This document shows, one piece after another, positions 18,332-27,262 of a stretch of 64,000 nucleotides of DNA. Within the stretch, counting starts at the first letter, position 1; the number at the start of each line of letters is the position of its first letter. The stretch is from Microbacterium rhizosphaerae. Its GTDB lineage: Bacteria > Actinomycetota > Actinomycetes > Actinomycetales > Microbacteriaceae. The notes under the pieces are model-generated. The model made no database searches. It had not been told where the DNA came from and saw only the letters and a program-made list of their open reading frames with translations. The position numbers and the translations under genes are program-made. The stretch lies in assembly GCF_034120055.1 (NCBI RefSeq), contig NZ_CP139368.1, positions 1,860,001 through 1,924,000 on the forward strand, in the 5' to 3' direction.

Positions 18332-18337
18332 GGCGGG

Positions 18338-19468
18338 ATGCCGACGCCTGTGGCCCAGCCCTTCTCGATCGACGTCCCCGACGAGGTCCTGGCGGACCTG
18401 CGAGACCGGCTCGCGCGCACGCGCCTGCTGCCGGACTCTCCGGGCAAGCCGGCATCGGGAATGTCCGCGGCCTATCTCGCCGAGCTCATCGCCTCCTGGC
18501 GGCAGTTCGACTGGCGAGCGCGGGAGAGGTGGCTGAACGAGCATCCGCAGTATCTCGTCGACCTCGGCGACGTGACCGTGCACTTCACCCACCTGCGTTC
18601 CGCCCGGGACGACGCGCCCGTGCTCCTCGTCATGCACGGCTGGCCGCACACCTTCGCTCTGCAGCTCGCATTCGCAGATCTGCTGACCGACTTCCACGTC
18701 GTCGTGCCGAGCCTGCCCGGGTTCGCGTTCTCCTCGCCGTACCGGTCGGGACTCCTGCACAACCTGCGCCTCGCCGAGACCATGCACCGCCTGATGACGG
18801 ACGTGCTCGGGTACGACCGCTACCTCACCTATGGCGAGGACGTGACCGCAGACGTCAACGACCTGCTGGCGGCGACGCATCCCGAATCGGTGCGGGGCGT
18901 GATCGTCACCCACGCGCACTTCCCGACCATGGCAGAGCGCGCGAACCTCGACGATCCGCCGGCGATCGCGTTCTTCGAACGGCTCGACGCCGAGCGCTAT
19001 GCGATGAGCGGGTACGCGCACGAGCAGGGGACGCGCCCCGACACTCTGGCCATCGGCCTGAACGACTCGCCCGCCGGGCTGCTGGGATGGATCACCGAGA
19101 AGCTCGTGGAGTGGAGCGACACGCCCGAGGGCGATCCGCGGGGAGTCGAGCGCCGCATCGCGCGCGAGCGGATCCTCACCGAGGCGACGATCTACTGGGT
19201 GACGCAGACCATCGCGTCGTCGTTCCGGCCCTACTTCGAGGCGCGTGCCGAGCCGCCGATCCCGCCCGTGGCGATTCCGGCATCCGTGCACATCCAGCGG
19301 CACGAGCGCGACAACCCGGAGAGCGTGGCCCGTGCGTTCTACCGCGATCTGCGCACCTTCGAGCGCCTCGACGAGGGCGGGCATTTCGCCGTCGCCGAGG
19401 TGCCTGCGGCGATGGCGGAGCGCACCCGGGCGTTCGCGCGCGAGCTCGGACTGCTTGCTGTCGTGTAG
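18338..19468 (+). CDS. Epoxide hydrolase (EHN-domain alpha/beta hydrolase)
   Basis: A 376-residue protein. Residues 5-110 are the epoxide hydrolase N-terminal domain (FSIDVPDEVLADLRDRLARTR, WRQFDWRARERWLNEHPQY). The core follows with HGWPHTF and the nucleophile position LTYGEDVTADVNDLLA; family members usually read GGDWG there, so the Asp is kept but the surroundings differ. The ring-activating Tyr is likely in the cap and the catalytic His in EGGHFAV. Converts epoxides to diols; physiological substrate unknown. Probably leaderless. Confidence 0.88.
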   Translation: MPTPVAQPFSIDVPDEVLADLRDRLARTRLLPDSPGKPASGMSAAYLAELIASWRQFDWRARERWLNEHPQYLVDLGDVTVHFTHLRSARDDAPVLLVMHGWPHTFALQLAFADLLTDFHVVVPSLPGFAFSSPYRSGLLHNLRLAETMHRLMTDVLGYDRYLTYGEDVTADVNDLLAATHPESVRGVIVTHAHFPTMAERANLDDPPAIAFFERLDAERYAMSGYAHEQGTRPDTLAIGLNDSPAGLLGWITEKLVEWSDTPEGDPRGVERRIARERILTEATIYWVTQTIASSFRPYFEARAEPPIPPVAIPASVHIQRHERDNPESVARAFYRDLRTFERLDEGGHFAVAEVPAAMAERTRAFARELGLLAVV

Positions 19469-19494
19469 AGGCGGGCCGGGATCCCGGCCCGCCT
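19469..19494. terminator. Bidirectional terminator, 26-bp perfect palindrome
   Basis: AGGCGGGCCGGG-AT-CCCGGCCCGCCT lies directly behind the epoxide hydrolase stop and 8 bp before the convergent peptidase stop. It would fold from either strand. Confidence 0.75.
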
Positions 19495-19501
19495 GCCGGT
19501 G

Positions 19502-21568
19502 TCAGCCGTCGAGCCCGCGGCGCTTCAGGAGCGGCTGGATGTCGGCGTCCCTCCCGCGGAAGTCCCGGTAGGCCTCGAGCGGGTCTTTCGAGCCGCCCAC
19601 CCCGAGCAGGCGCCGGCGGAACCGGTCGCCGTTCTCGCGGGTGAGTCCGCCGTTCTCGCCGAACCACTCGACGGTGTCGGCATCCAGCACCTCGCTCCAG
19701 ATGTAGGAGTAGTAGCCGGCGCTGTACCCGCCGGAGAACACGTGCGCGAAGTACGTCGACGAGTACCGGGTGGGCACGGCGGGGTTCGCGAGTCCGATGT
19801 CGGCGAGGGCGGATGCCTCGAACTCGGCGACATCCAGGTCCGCCGCCGCTTGCGGGGCGGTCAGCGAGTGCCAGGCCTGGTCGAGCCATGCCGCCGCGAG
19901 GTATTCGCTCGTCGCGAAGCCCTGGTTGAACGTCTCGGAGGCGTGCAGCTTCTCGACGATCTCGGCGGGCAGCGGCTCGCCGGTCTCGATGTGCCGGGCG
20001 TAGCGGTCGAGGATCTCCGGCCAGTAGATCCACATCTCGTTGACCTGGCTCGGGAACTCCACGAAGTCGCGGAACACCGCCGTCCCGGCGAAGTGCGGGT
20101 AGGTGACGGTCGCGAACAGGCCGTGCAGCGCGTGCCCGAACTCATGGAAGAGCGTCGTCACCTCGTCGAGCGTGAGGAGGGTCGGCGTGCCGGGGGCCGG
20201 CTTCGGCACGTTGAGGTTGTTCACGACGACGGGCTTGCTGCCGCGCAGGTGCGACTGGTCGACGATCGAGTTCATCCACGCGCCGCCCCGCTTCGTGTCG
20301 CGGGTGTACAGGTCGAGGATGTAGAGGCCGACGGCGGAGCCATCCTCGTCGAACACCTCGAAGACCCGGGCGTCGGGGTGGTACGCAGGCAGGTCGGGCC
20401 GCTCGACGAACGTCACGCCGTACAGGCGGTGCGCGGCCTCGAATACCCCGTCGCGCAGGACGCGCTCGGCCTCGAACCACGGGCGCAGCGCCGCGCGATC
20501 CAGGTCGTAGCGGGCCGCGCGAACGCGCTCGGTGTAGAACGCCCAATCGTGCGCCTCGAGGGTGAACGACTCGCCGTCGCCGTCGATGACCGCCTGGAGC
20601 GCCGCCTGCTCGCGCCGCGCGTTCTCCGCGGCCGGAACCGCCAGGCGGCGCAGCAGCGCGTGCACGGCCTGTGGCGATCCCGCAGTCTCGTCGGAGGTGA
20701 TGTAGCCCGCGTGCGTGTCGTAGCCGAGCAGGGCGGCGCGCTGGGCGCGCAGACGGGAGATCTCGCGCAGGGTCGCGCGGTTGTCGTTCTCGTTGCCGCG
20801 CGAGGCGCGGGAGCGGGATGCCTCGAGCAGCCGGCGCCGGCTCTCCCGGTTCGTGAGCGACGACAGGTAGGGGTGACCCGTGAAGAGGGTGAGCGTCACG
20901 ACGTATCGTCCGTCGAGCCCGCGGTCCGCGGCCGCCTGCGCCGCCGCGGAGATCTCGCCCTCGGTCAGTCCGTCGAGCTCGGACACGTCGTCGAAGACGA
21001 CCGCGAGGTCGTTGGTGTCGGCGAGCAGGTTCTTCTCGAACGTCGTCGTGAGCACGGAGAGGCGGCTGTTCAGCTCGGTCAGCGTGGCCTTGGCCGCGTC
21101 GTCGAGCGCCGCTCCGGCATGCGACATCTCGCGGTGCCTGCGCTCGACGAGGTAGCGCTGCTCGGGCGTCAGGTCGACCTCGTCACGTCGGTCGTGGATC
21201 GTCTGGATCCGCTCGTAGAGGGCGCTGTCGAGCTGGATGGCGTCACTGTGCGCCGACATGAGCGGTGCGAGCTGCTCCTCGATCGCCTGGATCTCGTCCG
21301 TGGCGTCGGCGGATGACACGGTGTAGAAGGCGCGTTCCACGCGATCCAGCAGCGCGCCGCTGCGCTCGAGCGCCTCGATGGTGTTCTCGAACGTCGGCTC
21401 GGAGCCGGCGCCGGTGATGCGGGCCACCTCGTCCAGGTGCTCGGCGAACGCGGCCTCGAACGCCGGCAGGTAGTGCTCGGGACGGATGTCGCCGTAGGGC
21501 GGGAGGCCGTAGGGGAGCGGGGTCGGTGCGAGAAGGGGGTTGGGAGAGGTGGCAGCGGCATCCGTCAT
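19502..21568 (-). CDS. M3-family oligopeptidase (Dcp/oligopeptidase A-like)
   Basis: A 688-residue zinc oligopeptidase. The zinc site HEFGHALHG lies in TLFHEFGHALHGLFATV and the second-sphere signature is GYYSYIWSEVLDADTVEWF near the C terminus. Dcp/OpdA proteins cut short peptides in the cytoplasm, downstream of Clp and Lon products. The start MTDAAATSPNPLLAP is chosen over an upstream extension that would cover the divergent operator; the GGAGGG directly before it is unusually close for a Shine-Dalgarno. The region between this gene and the divergent regulator is repeat-bearing. Confidence 0.93.
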   Translation of the reverse strand: MTDAAATSPNPLLAPTPLPYGLPPYGDIRPEHYLPAFEAAFAEHLDEVARITGAGSEPTFENTIEALERSGALLDRVERAFYTVSSADATDEIQAIEEQLAPLMSAHSDAIQLDSALYERIQTIHDRRDEVDLTPEQRYLVERRHREMSHAGAALDDAAKATLTELNSRLSVLTTTFEKNLLADTNDLAVVFDDVSELDGLTEGEISAAAQAAADRGLDGRYVVTLTLFTGHPYLSSLTNRESRRRLLEASRSRASRGNENDNRATLREISRLRAQRAALLGYDTHAGYITSDETAGSPQAVHALLRRLAVPAAENARREQAALQAVIDGDGESFTLEAHDWAFYTERVRAARYDLDRAALRPWFEAERVLRDGVFEAAHRLYGVTFVERPDLPAYHPDARVFEVFDEDGSAVGLYILDLYTRDTKRGGAWMNSIVDQSHLRGSKPVVVNNLNVPKPAPGTPTLLTLDEVTTLFHEFGHALHGLFATVTYPHFAGTAVFRDFVEFPSQVNEMWIYWPEILDRYARHIETGEPLPAEIVEKLHASETFNQGFATSEYLAAAWLDQAWHSLTAPQAAADLDVAEFEASALADIGLANPAVPTRYSSTYFAHVFSGGYSAGYYSYIWSEVLDADTVEWFGENGGLTRENGDRFRRRLLGVGGSKDPLEAYRDFRGRDADIQPLLKRRGLDG

Positions 21569-21598
21569 CCCTCCAGCGTAGACAGACGCTCGGAGTCG

Positions 21599-21655
21599 TC
21601 GCAAACAATCCGTTGCAAAGAAACACTTGCAAAGGATGAGATGCAAAGCTATCTT
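21599..21655. promoter_or_regulatory. Four 14-bp phased repeats and promoter of the winged-helix regulator
   Basis: TCGCAAAC (21599), TTGCAAAG (21613), TTGCAAAG (21627) and ATGCAAAG (21641) recur at exactly 14-bp steps. The last copy abuts a -10 box TATCTT (21650-21655), which lies 7 nt before the regulator ATG and so suggests a leaderless start. AT-rich iterated sites in a GC-rich background look like cooperative operator half-sites; the binder is probably the adjacent regulator. Confidence 0.6.
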
Positions 21656-21662
21656 TGTACCC

Positions 21663-22334
21663 ATGAGCGAGGACGAACCGCAGGGAGTCGGGGAACAGCG
21701 CCCGGAGCGCGCCGAGCGCGCCGAGCGCGCCGAGCGCGCAGAGCACTCCGAGCGCCCGGAGCGCGCAGAGCGCGTGCTGGATGCCGGCGCCCTCCGTGCG
21801 CTCGCGCACCCCCTGCGCGTGCAGATCTACGACATCATCAGCCAGTACGGACCGCAGACGGCCAGCACCCTGGCGGCGATGACGGGGGAGTCGTCGGGAG
21901 CCACGAGCTACCACCTGCGCGCGCTGGCGAAGCACGACCTCATCCGCGAGGTCGAAGGGCGAGGAACGGCGCGCGAGCGCTGGTGGGAACGACCGCGCGG
22001 CTCCATCTCGTTCACCAACCCGGAAGCGATGAAGACGCCCTCCGGCCGTGCGGCGACGCAGGTGGTCATGACGGAGTTCCTCAACCGGCGCCATCAGCAG
22101 CTCATGCAGTACGTCGGCCGCGGGCTCATGACCGACACGGAGGAGTGGCACGACGGCGCCATGATCTCCACCGCGACCGCCCAGCTCACGCCCGAGCAGC
22201 TCGAGGACCTGACCGAGCGCATCCAGGCGATCATCAACGAGACCGTCGAGAAGTACCGCACCCAGGACGTCGAGGGAGCACGGAACATCACCATCCGCGC
22301 CGACGTCTTCCCGCTGCCCGAGGAAGGACACTGA
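21663..22334 (+). CDS. Winged-helix transcriptional regulator (ArsR-like, HTH_20)
   Basis: A 223-residue protein. The first about 40 residues are low-complexity, dominated by Glu-Arg-Ala-type triplets. A winged HTH follows (LDAGALRALAHPLRVQIYDIISQYGPQTASTLAAMTG..., TSYHLRALAKHDLIREVEGRGTARERWWE). The C-terminal about 110 residues are helical (QLTPEQLEDLTERIQAIINETVEKY) and resemble the effector/dimer part of actinobacterial regulators paired with MFS transporters. It is first of three genes: a small basic protein and an MFS exporter follow without gaps, so it probably represses its own exporter operon. Confidence 0.85.
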   Translation: MSEDEPQGVGEQRPERAERAERAERAEHSERPERAERVLDAGALRALAHPLRVQIYDIISQYGPQTASTLAAMTGESSGATSYHLRALAKHDLIREVEGRGTARERWWERPRGSISFTNPEAMKTPSGRAATQVVMTEFLNRRHQQLMQYVGRGLMTDTEEWHDGAMISTATAQLTPEQLEDLTERIQAIINETVEKYRTQDVEGARNITIRADVFPLPEEGH

Positions 22335-22335
22335 G

Positions 22336-22554
22336 ATGAGCACCGTCACCGTTCGCACTGTTTCCACCCGTGCCGCCGCACCCACGGCGCTGGAGCGCCT
22401 TCTCCTCGACGGCGCGGCCGCCCTGGAAGGCATCGCCATGCGTCACATGCAGCGCCGGCAGCGCTCGGCCGCCGTCGAGCGCCGCCGTGCGCGGGACGCC
22501 GAGACGCGACGCGACGCCCAGGCCGCCGGCAACCTCTCCCTCCTGCCGCGATGA
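22336..22554 (+). CDS. Small basic protein of unknown function
   Basis: A 72-residue protein with no recognised domain. It starts 1 base after the regulator stop (TGAGATG) and ends in an ATGA overlap with the MFS gene. A GAGGAAGG lies about 11 nt upstream. The N-terminal half is Thr/Ala/Val with a hydrophobic helix ([20 protein letters not shown]); the C-terminal half is Arg-rich ([25 protein letters not shown]). Its tight coupling to both neighbours argues that it is real. Role unknown. Confidence 0.6.
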   Translation: MSTVTVRTVSTRAAAPTALERLLLDGAAALEGIAMRHMQRRQRSAAVERRRARDAETRRDAQAAGNLSLLPR

Positions 22555-23879
22555 CGACGGCGACCGCGCCCCGGACCAAGCTCGGGCGGGCGTTCGGGGA
22601 GCTCTGGACGGCTGCCGCGTTCAGCAACCTCGCCGACGGCATCGGACGCACCGCCGTCCCTCTCATCGCGACGACGCTCACGGACGACCCGTTCCTGATC
22701 TCGGTGCTCGGCGCGCTCGCGTTCCTGCCGTGGCTGATCTTCGGACTGCCGGCCGGCATGATCGTCGACCGCTTCGACCGCCGCATCGTGATGGCTGTCG
22801 CCAATACGGTGCGCGCCGCCGCCGCCCTCGCGCTCGCGGTGTTCACCGTCACCGGCACGCTGTCGATCTGGGCGCTGTTCGCCGGCACGCTCGTCTTCGG
22901 CCTCGGCGAGACGCTCTTCGATAACGCCACCAACGCTGTCATCCCGGGCGTGGTCACCCGGCAGCAGCTGGACAGGGCGAACGGATGGATGCAGGCCGCC
23001 CAGGTCACGATCGACAGCTTCATCGCCACCCCCATCGGTGGTGTGCTGTTCGGCGTGGCGCTCGCCCTGCCGCTGTGGATCGGCGGAGCCGCGTACCTGG
23101 TGCCGATCGTCCTCGCGCTCATGCTTCCCGCCGCGGCCGCCCGCTCGCTGCGGGCACCTGCCGAGCGGGAGCGGGTGACGGTGCCCGATCCGGATGCGCC
23201 GGATCTCGAGGTCTCCGTCATCGCCGAGCCGGTCGCCACGCCGATCGCGCAGAACTCGGTGTCGGCGCGCGAGGCGGTGCGCTTCCTCTGGAGCCATCAC
23301 TATCTGCGGGCGATGGTGCTCTTCACCTCCGTCGTCGGCTGCTGCCTGTCGTTCGCGCAGGCCGCCACCATCCTGTTCTTCCTCGATGTGCACCACGTCG
23401 CCCCGCCCGCCATCGGCTTCGTCACGGCCGGCATCGGAATCGGGGCACTCGTCGGGTCGATCATCGCCTCGCGGTTCGTCGCCCGCTTCGGGCGCGGCCC
23501 GGTGATGGTCGCCGCGAACGTGATCGTCGCGGTGTCGTCCGTGCTCACCGGGCTCGCCCCGAACCTGTACGGGGCGATCGCGGCGTACGCGCTCATGGCC
23601 TTCGCCGTCTCGATCTGGAACGTGCCGTGGGGAGCCCTGCGCCAGCAGATCGTGCCGCCGCACATGTTCGGGCGCGTGCTCGGCATCGTCCGGATGCTGA
23701 CCTGGGGGCTGTTCCCGATCGCGACGCTGCTCGGCGGGCTCGTCTCGCGGGCGAGCCTTCAGCTGCCGTTCATCATCTCCGGCGTCATCGTGGCCATCGC
23801 GACGCTGCTCGCGCTCAAGCTGCTCATCGCGGGCACACGTCGGGCGGGCGCCGAGGTGGGAGACCCCGCGGCGGCATGA
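22551..23879 (+). CDS. MFS exporter (MFS_3 branch)
   Basis: A 442-residue transporter with 12 predicted segments. The N-terminal half shows [16 protein letters not shown], the MFS D-R-x-x-R loop motif, and [19 protein letters not shown] is typical of the EntS-type branch. Third gene of the regulator operon, coupled by a 4-bp overlap to the small protein. Its likely function is export of a compound sensed by the regulator. Convergent with the hypothetical gene downstream of valS. Confidence 0.87.
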   Translation: MTTATAPRTKLGRAFGELWTAAAFSNLADGIGRTAVPLIATTLTDDPFLISVLGALAFLPWLIFGLPAGMIVDRFDRRIVMAVANTVRAAAALALAVFTVTGTLSIWALFAGTLVFGLGETLFDNATNAVIPGVVTRQQLDRANGWMQAAQVTIDSFIATPIGGVLFGVALALPLWIGGAAYLVPIVLALMLPAAAARSLRAPAERERVTVPDPDAPDLEVSVIAEPVATPIAQNSVSAREAVRFLWSHHYLRAMVLFTSVVGCCLSFAQAATILFFLDVHHVAPPAIGFVTAGIGIGALVGSIIASRFVARFGRGPVMVAANVIVAVSSVLTGLAPNLYGAIAAYALMAFAVSIWNVPWGALRQQIVPPHMFGRVLGIVRMLTWGLFPIATLLGGLVSRASLQLPFIISGVIVAIATLLALKLLIAGTRRAGAEVGDPAAA

Positions 23880-23905
23880 CGTGCGTCTGCCGGGCGGTCA
23901 TGCCG
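23872..23905. terminator. Candidate terminator hairpin after the MFS gene
   Basis: CGGCATGAC (23872-23880) pairs with GTCATGCCG (23897-23905) around a 16-nt loop. The stem begins within the last MFS codons. It lies between convergent genes. Confidence 0.4.
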
Positions 23906-23922
23906 GTCGATGCCCGCACCGT

Positions 23923-24162
23923 TCAGGCGAACTCGTCCTCGTCGTCGTGCCGGACGACCACGGCACCGTCGCGGTCGATCGTGACGATGACGCCGCTGTC
24001 GAGCTCGGCCACCGGCCGGCCTTCGAGCCAGGTGAGCGTCCAGCGCGGAGGAGGGTTGCCGGGGGGAAGGTCGGCCTCGACCGCCGCGAGCTGCTCGTGG
24101 AGGGATGCGGGGACGGCCGCCGGCGGCTGGTCTCCGGCGGTCCAGCGGGTGCCGAGCTGCAT
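23923..24162 (-). CDS. Conserved small hypothetical protein after valS
   Basis: A 79-residue acidic protein (MQLGTRWTAGDQPPAAV...HDDEDEFA) with no domain recognised. It begins 1 base after the valS stop, with GGAGG 7 nt before its ATG inside the valS end, so it is co-translated with valS. Small genes of this kind sit beside valS in related Microbacteriaceae to my recollection; this was not checked. No membrane segment. Confidence 0.65.
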   Translation of the reverse strand: MQLGTRWTAGDQPPAAVPASLHEQLAAVEADLPPGNPPPRWTLTWLEGRPVAELDSGVIVTIDRDGAVVVRHDDEDEFA

Positions 24163-24163
24163 G

Positions 24164-26755
24164 TCAGGCCTCCGTCACGGGCTCGGGCGCGAGCTCGATC
24201 TCGGCGACCGCGATGCTGTCCGCCTCGATGTAGTCCACGGCGCGGATGCGGCCGACCGCCCGCAGGTCGCCCTCCGCGAGGCGCAGGCGCTCGATCGCGT
24301 CGGCCGGCGCTGCGATCACCACGCGGGCGACCGGCGTCTTCTGGGATGCCTTGGCCTCGGTCTTCGCCCGGCGAACGCCGATGAGCGCCTCGCCGACGGT
24401 CGAGAGGATCGCGGGGTCGCCCGCATCCTCCTCGGGGGCCACGGGCCACGGCGCCGTGTGCACGGAGCCGTCGTTGAACCACGACCAGGACTCCTCGGCC
24501 GCGAACGAGATCACCGGCGCGAGCAGGCGCAGGATCGCCGAGAGCGCCAGCCGCAGCGCGAGCGCCGCAGAGGGCTGCCCCACGTCGGCGCGGTCGTACG
24601 CGCGCTCCTTGACCAGTTCCAGATAGTCGTCGCAGAACGTCCAGAAGAACGACTCCGTGAGCTCGAGCGCGCGGGCGTGGTCGTATGCCTCGAAGGCCTT
24701 GGTGGCCTCGCGCACGACGCCATGGAGCGTCGCGAGCATCGACGCATCCAGCGCGTGCGTGATCTCCGCGTCCTCCGGCACCGGGAACGACAGCACGAAC
24801 TTCGCGGCGTTGAGCACCTTGATCGCGAGACGGCGGCCGATCTTGACCTGCGTGGGGTTCTGCGGGTCGAAGGCCGCATCCGCGCCGAGCCGGCTCGACG
24901 CCGCCCAGTAGCGCACCGCATCCGTCCCGTGCTGCGTGAGGATGTCGGCGGGCGTGACGACGTTGCCCTTCGACTTCGACATCTTCTTGCGGTCGGGGTC
25001 CACGATGAAGCCCGAGATGGAGGCATCCGTCCATGGCGCGCGGCCGTCCTCGAGGACGCTGCGCAGCATGGTCGAGAAGAGCCACGTGCGGATGATGTCC
25101 TGACCCTGCGGGCGCACGTCGAACGGCGCCACGAGGCTCCACAGCTCACCGTCTTCGTCAGCACCGTCGCGCTGCCAGCCGCCGGCCAGCTGCGGGGTCA
25201 ACGAGGACGTCGCCCACGTGTCGAAGATGTCGCGCTCGGCGTCGAATCCGCCGGGCACCCCGCGCTGGTCCTCGGTGAAGCCCGCGGGCACGTCGATCGT
25301 CGGGTCGACCGGGAGGCTCGCGGCATCCGGGACGATCACGTGGTCGTAGTCGCGCTCGCCGTTCTCGTCGAGCCCGTACCAGACCGGGATCGGCACGCCG
25401 AAGAAGCGCTGGCGGCTGACGAGCCAGTCGCCGGTGAGGCCGCCGACCCAGTTCTCGTAGCGCACCCGCATGAAATCGGGATGCCATGACATGGTGCGGC
25501 CGAACTCCACGAGGCGGTCGCGCAGCACCTCGTCGCGCGCGCCGTTGCGGATGTACCACTGGCGCGTCGAGACGATCTCGAGCGGGCGGTCGCCCTTCTC
25601 GTAGAACTTCACGGCGTGGGTGAACGGCTTCGGGTCGCCGACCATCTCGCCCGACTCCTGCAGCAGTTCGACGATGCGCTTCTTGGCGCTGAACACCGTC
25701 TTGCCGGCCAGTTCGGCGTAGGCGGCCCTGCCGGCGTCGGAGGTGATGGCGTCCGGCGCTTCGGCGATGACGCGGCCGTCCTGGCCGAGGATCGTACGGT
25801 TCGGCAGGTCGAGCTCGCGCCACCAGACGATGTCGGTCACATCGCCGAAGGTGCAGATCATGGCGATGCCCGAACCCTTGTCCTGCTGCGCGAGCGGGTG
25901 GGCGAGGACCGGCACCTCGACGTCGAACAGCGGCGTGCGGACCGTGGTGCCGAACAGCGGCTGGTAGCGCTCATCGTCCGGATGCGCCACGAGTGCGACG
26001 CACGCCGGCAGCAGCTCGGGTCGCGTCGTCTCGATGAACACGTCGCCGTCGGCGCTGTGGAAGGCGATGCGGTGGTAGGCCGCCGGCTGGTCGCGGTCCT
26101 CGAGCTCGGCCTGGGCGATCGCGGAGCGGAAGTCGATGTCCCAGAGAGTGGGTGCGAGCGATTGATATGCCTCGCCGCGCTCGAGGTTGCGGAGGAACGC
26201 GAGCTGGCTGGTGCGCATCGTCTCGTCGGAGATCGTGCGGTACGTCTGGGTCCAGTCGACGCTGAGTCCGAGCTGGCGGAAGAGCTGCTCGAACTGCTTC
26301 TCGTCCTCGACGGTGAGGCGTCCGCACAGCTCGATGAAGTTGCGACGGCTGACGGGAAGCTGGTCGCCCGGCTTGTTCGACTTGCCCTCGCCGCCCTCGA
26401 ATGGGGGAGTGAAGTCGGGATCGTACGGCAGGCTCGGGTCGCATCGGACGCCGTAGTAGTTCTGGACGCGCCGCTCGGTGGGCAGGCCGTTGTCGTCCCA
26501 GCCCATCGGGTAGAACACCGTCTTGCCACGCATCCGCTCGAACCGGACCTTGATGTCGGTGTGCGTGTAGCTGAACACGTGACCGATGTGGAGGCTGCCG
26601 GAGGCGGTCGGGGGCGGCGTGTCGACCGAGTAGACACCGGCGCGGCCGCGCTCCCTGGCCTGGGCGCGGTCGAACAGGTATGTGCCCTGCTCCTGCCACG
26701 CGGCATCCCATTTCTGCTCGAGGCCTTCGAGTGCCGGCTTTTCGGGAATGGTCAC
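24164..26755 (-). CDS. valS: Valyl-tRNA synthetase
   Basis: An 863-residue class Ia synthetase. It starts GTG at 26755 (VTIPEKPALEGLEQKWDA) with GAGGAGA about 8 nt upstream. The HIGH-type motif is TASGSLHIGHVFSYTHTDI, the KMSKS motif is DRKKMSKSKGN, and the editing and anticodon regions follow. Charges tRNA-Val in the cytoplasm. The in-frame reading stays open for 1.5 kb upstream across repeats, but that extension has no family homology and is not part of the protein. Followed by a coupled small gene. Confidence 0.97.
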   Translation of the reverse strand: MTIPEKPALEGLEQKWDAAWQEQGTYLFDRAQARERGRAGVYSVDTPPPTASGSLHIGHVFSYTHTDIKVRFERMRGKTVFYPMGWDDNGLPTERRVQNYYGVRCDPSLPYDPDFTPPFEGGEGKSNKPGDQLPVSRRNFIELCGRLTVEDEKQFEQLFRQLGLSVDWTQTYRTISDETMRTSQLAFLRNLERGEAYQSLAPTLWDIDFRSAIAQAELEDRDQPAAYHRIAFHSADGDVFIETTRPELLPACVALVAHPDDERYQPLFGTTVRTPLFDVEVPVLAHPLAQQDKGSGIAMICTFGDVTDIVWWRELDLPNRTILGQDGRVIAEAPDAITSDAGRAAYAELAGKTVFSAKKRIVELLQESGEMVGDPKPFTHAVKFYEKGDRPLEIVSTRQWYIRNGARDEVLRDRLVEFGRTMSWHPDFMRVRYENWVGGLTGDWLVSRQRFFGVPIPVWYGLDENGERDYDHVIVPDAASLPVDPTIDVPAGFTEDQRGVPGGFDAERDIFDTWATSSLTPQLAGGWQRDGADEDGELWSLVAPFDVRPQGQDIIRTWLFSTMLRSVLEDGRAPWTDASISGFIVDPDRKKMSKSKGNVVTPADILTQHGTDAVRYWAASSRLGADAAFDPQNPTQVKIGRRLAIKVLNAAKFVLSFPVPEDAEITHALDASMLATLHGVVREATKAFEAYDHARALELTESFFWTFCDDYLELVKERAYDRADVGQPSAALALRLALSAILRLLAPVISFAAEESWSWFNDGSVHTAPWPVAPEEDAGDPAILSTVGEALIGVRRAKTEAKASQKTPVARVVIAAPADAIERLRLAEGDLRAVGRIRAVDYIEADSIAVAEIELAPEPVTEA

Positions 26756-26900
26756 GCGTCTCTCCTCGAGCGATATATGCGGCACTGTGTGAGCGTGCCT
26801 GAGTGTGGGATGTCCCGCCAGTCTACCGGGTGGGTCCCGCAGAGGCCGCGGCCGGCATCCCCCGCTCTCAGGCCCGCTTGTCGTCGAGGCTCTTCTGTTC

Positions 26901-27075
26901 CTCGTCGCCGGCCCACTCCCTTTCCTCGTCGCCGGCCCACTCCCTTTCCTCGTCGCCGGCCCATTCCCTTTCCTCGTCGCCGGCCCATTCCCTTTCCTCG
27001 TCGCCGGCCCACTCCCTTTCCTCGTCGCCGGCCCACTCCCTTTCCTCGTCGCCGGCCCACTCCCTTTCCTCGTCG
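26901..27075. repeat. 24-bp tandem repeat (minisatellite), seven full units
   Basis: Seven consecutive 24-bp units start at 26901, 26925, 26949, 26973, 26997, 27021 and 27045, with a partial eighth at 27069. Each begins CTCGTCGCCGGCCCA and ends TCCCTTTC. The third and fourth units carry a C to T change (CCCATTCCC). The period is a multiple of three. The array lies in the 507-bp gap between the valS start and the DUF559 gene. The core ACTCCCTTTCCTCG closely resembles the right arm of the hairpin 15 bp downstream. No spacers, so it is not a CRISPR. Confidence 0.9.
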
Positions 27076-27089
27076 TGAGGCGCGGAGTG

Positions 27090-27143
27090 GATGCGAGGGG
27101 CGGAGTCTGCCCCGCATCCCGATCGGACTCCCTTCCTCGCATC
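27090..27143. repeat. 54-bp hairpin element, copy A
   Basis: GATGCGAGG (27090-27098) pairs with CCTCGCATC (27135-27143), and GGAGT (27102-27106) pairs with ACTCC (27127-27131). The two helices are separated by a 3x3 internal loop and close a 20-nt loop. Copy B at 28161 has the same geometry. The rest of the interval to the next gene (27144-27262) shows nothing further. Confidence 0.75.
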
Positions 27144-27262
27144 GCCTCCGTTCGCGACGCGCTGCGGAGGATGTCTCCTCCCTCGGGCGACCGGGACGGC
27201 GGTTGTCCACGGACATCGCGGGGCGGATGCGCCTTGTGCGCAGCGCGATCGACAGTAGACGG

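Noticed and set aside
26901..27075. 24-bp array as a CRISPR.
   Set aside because: No spacers between units, and no cas genes in the window.
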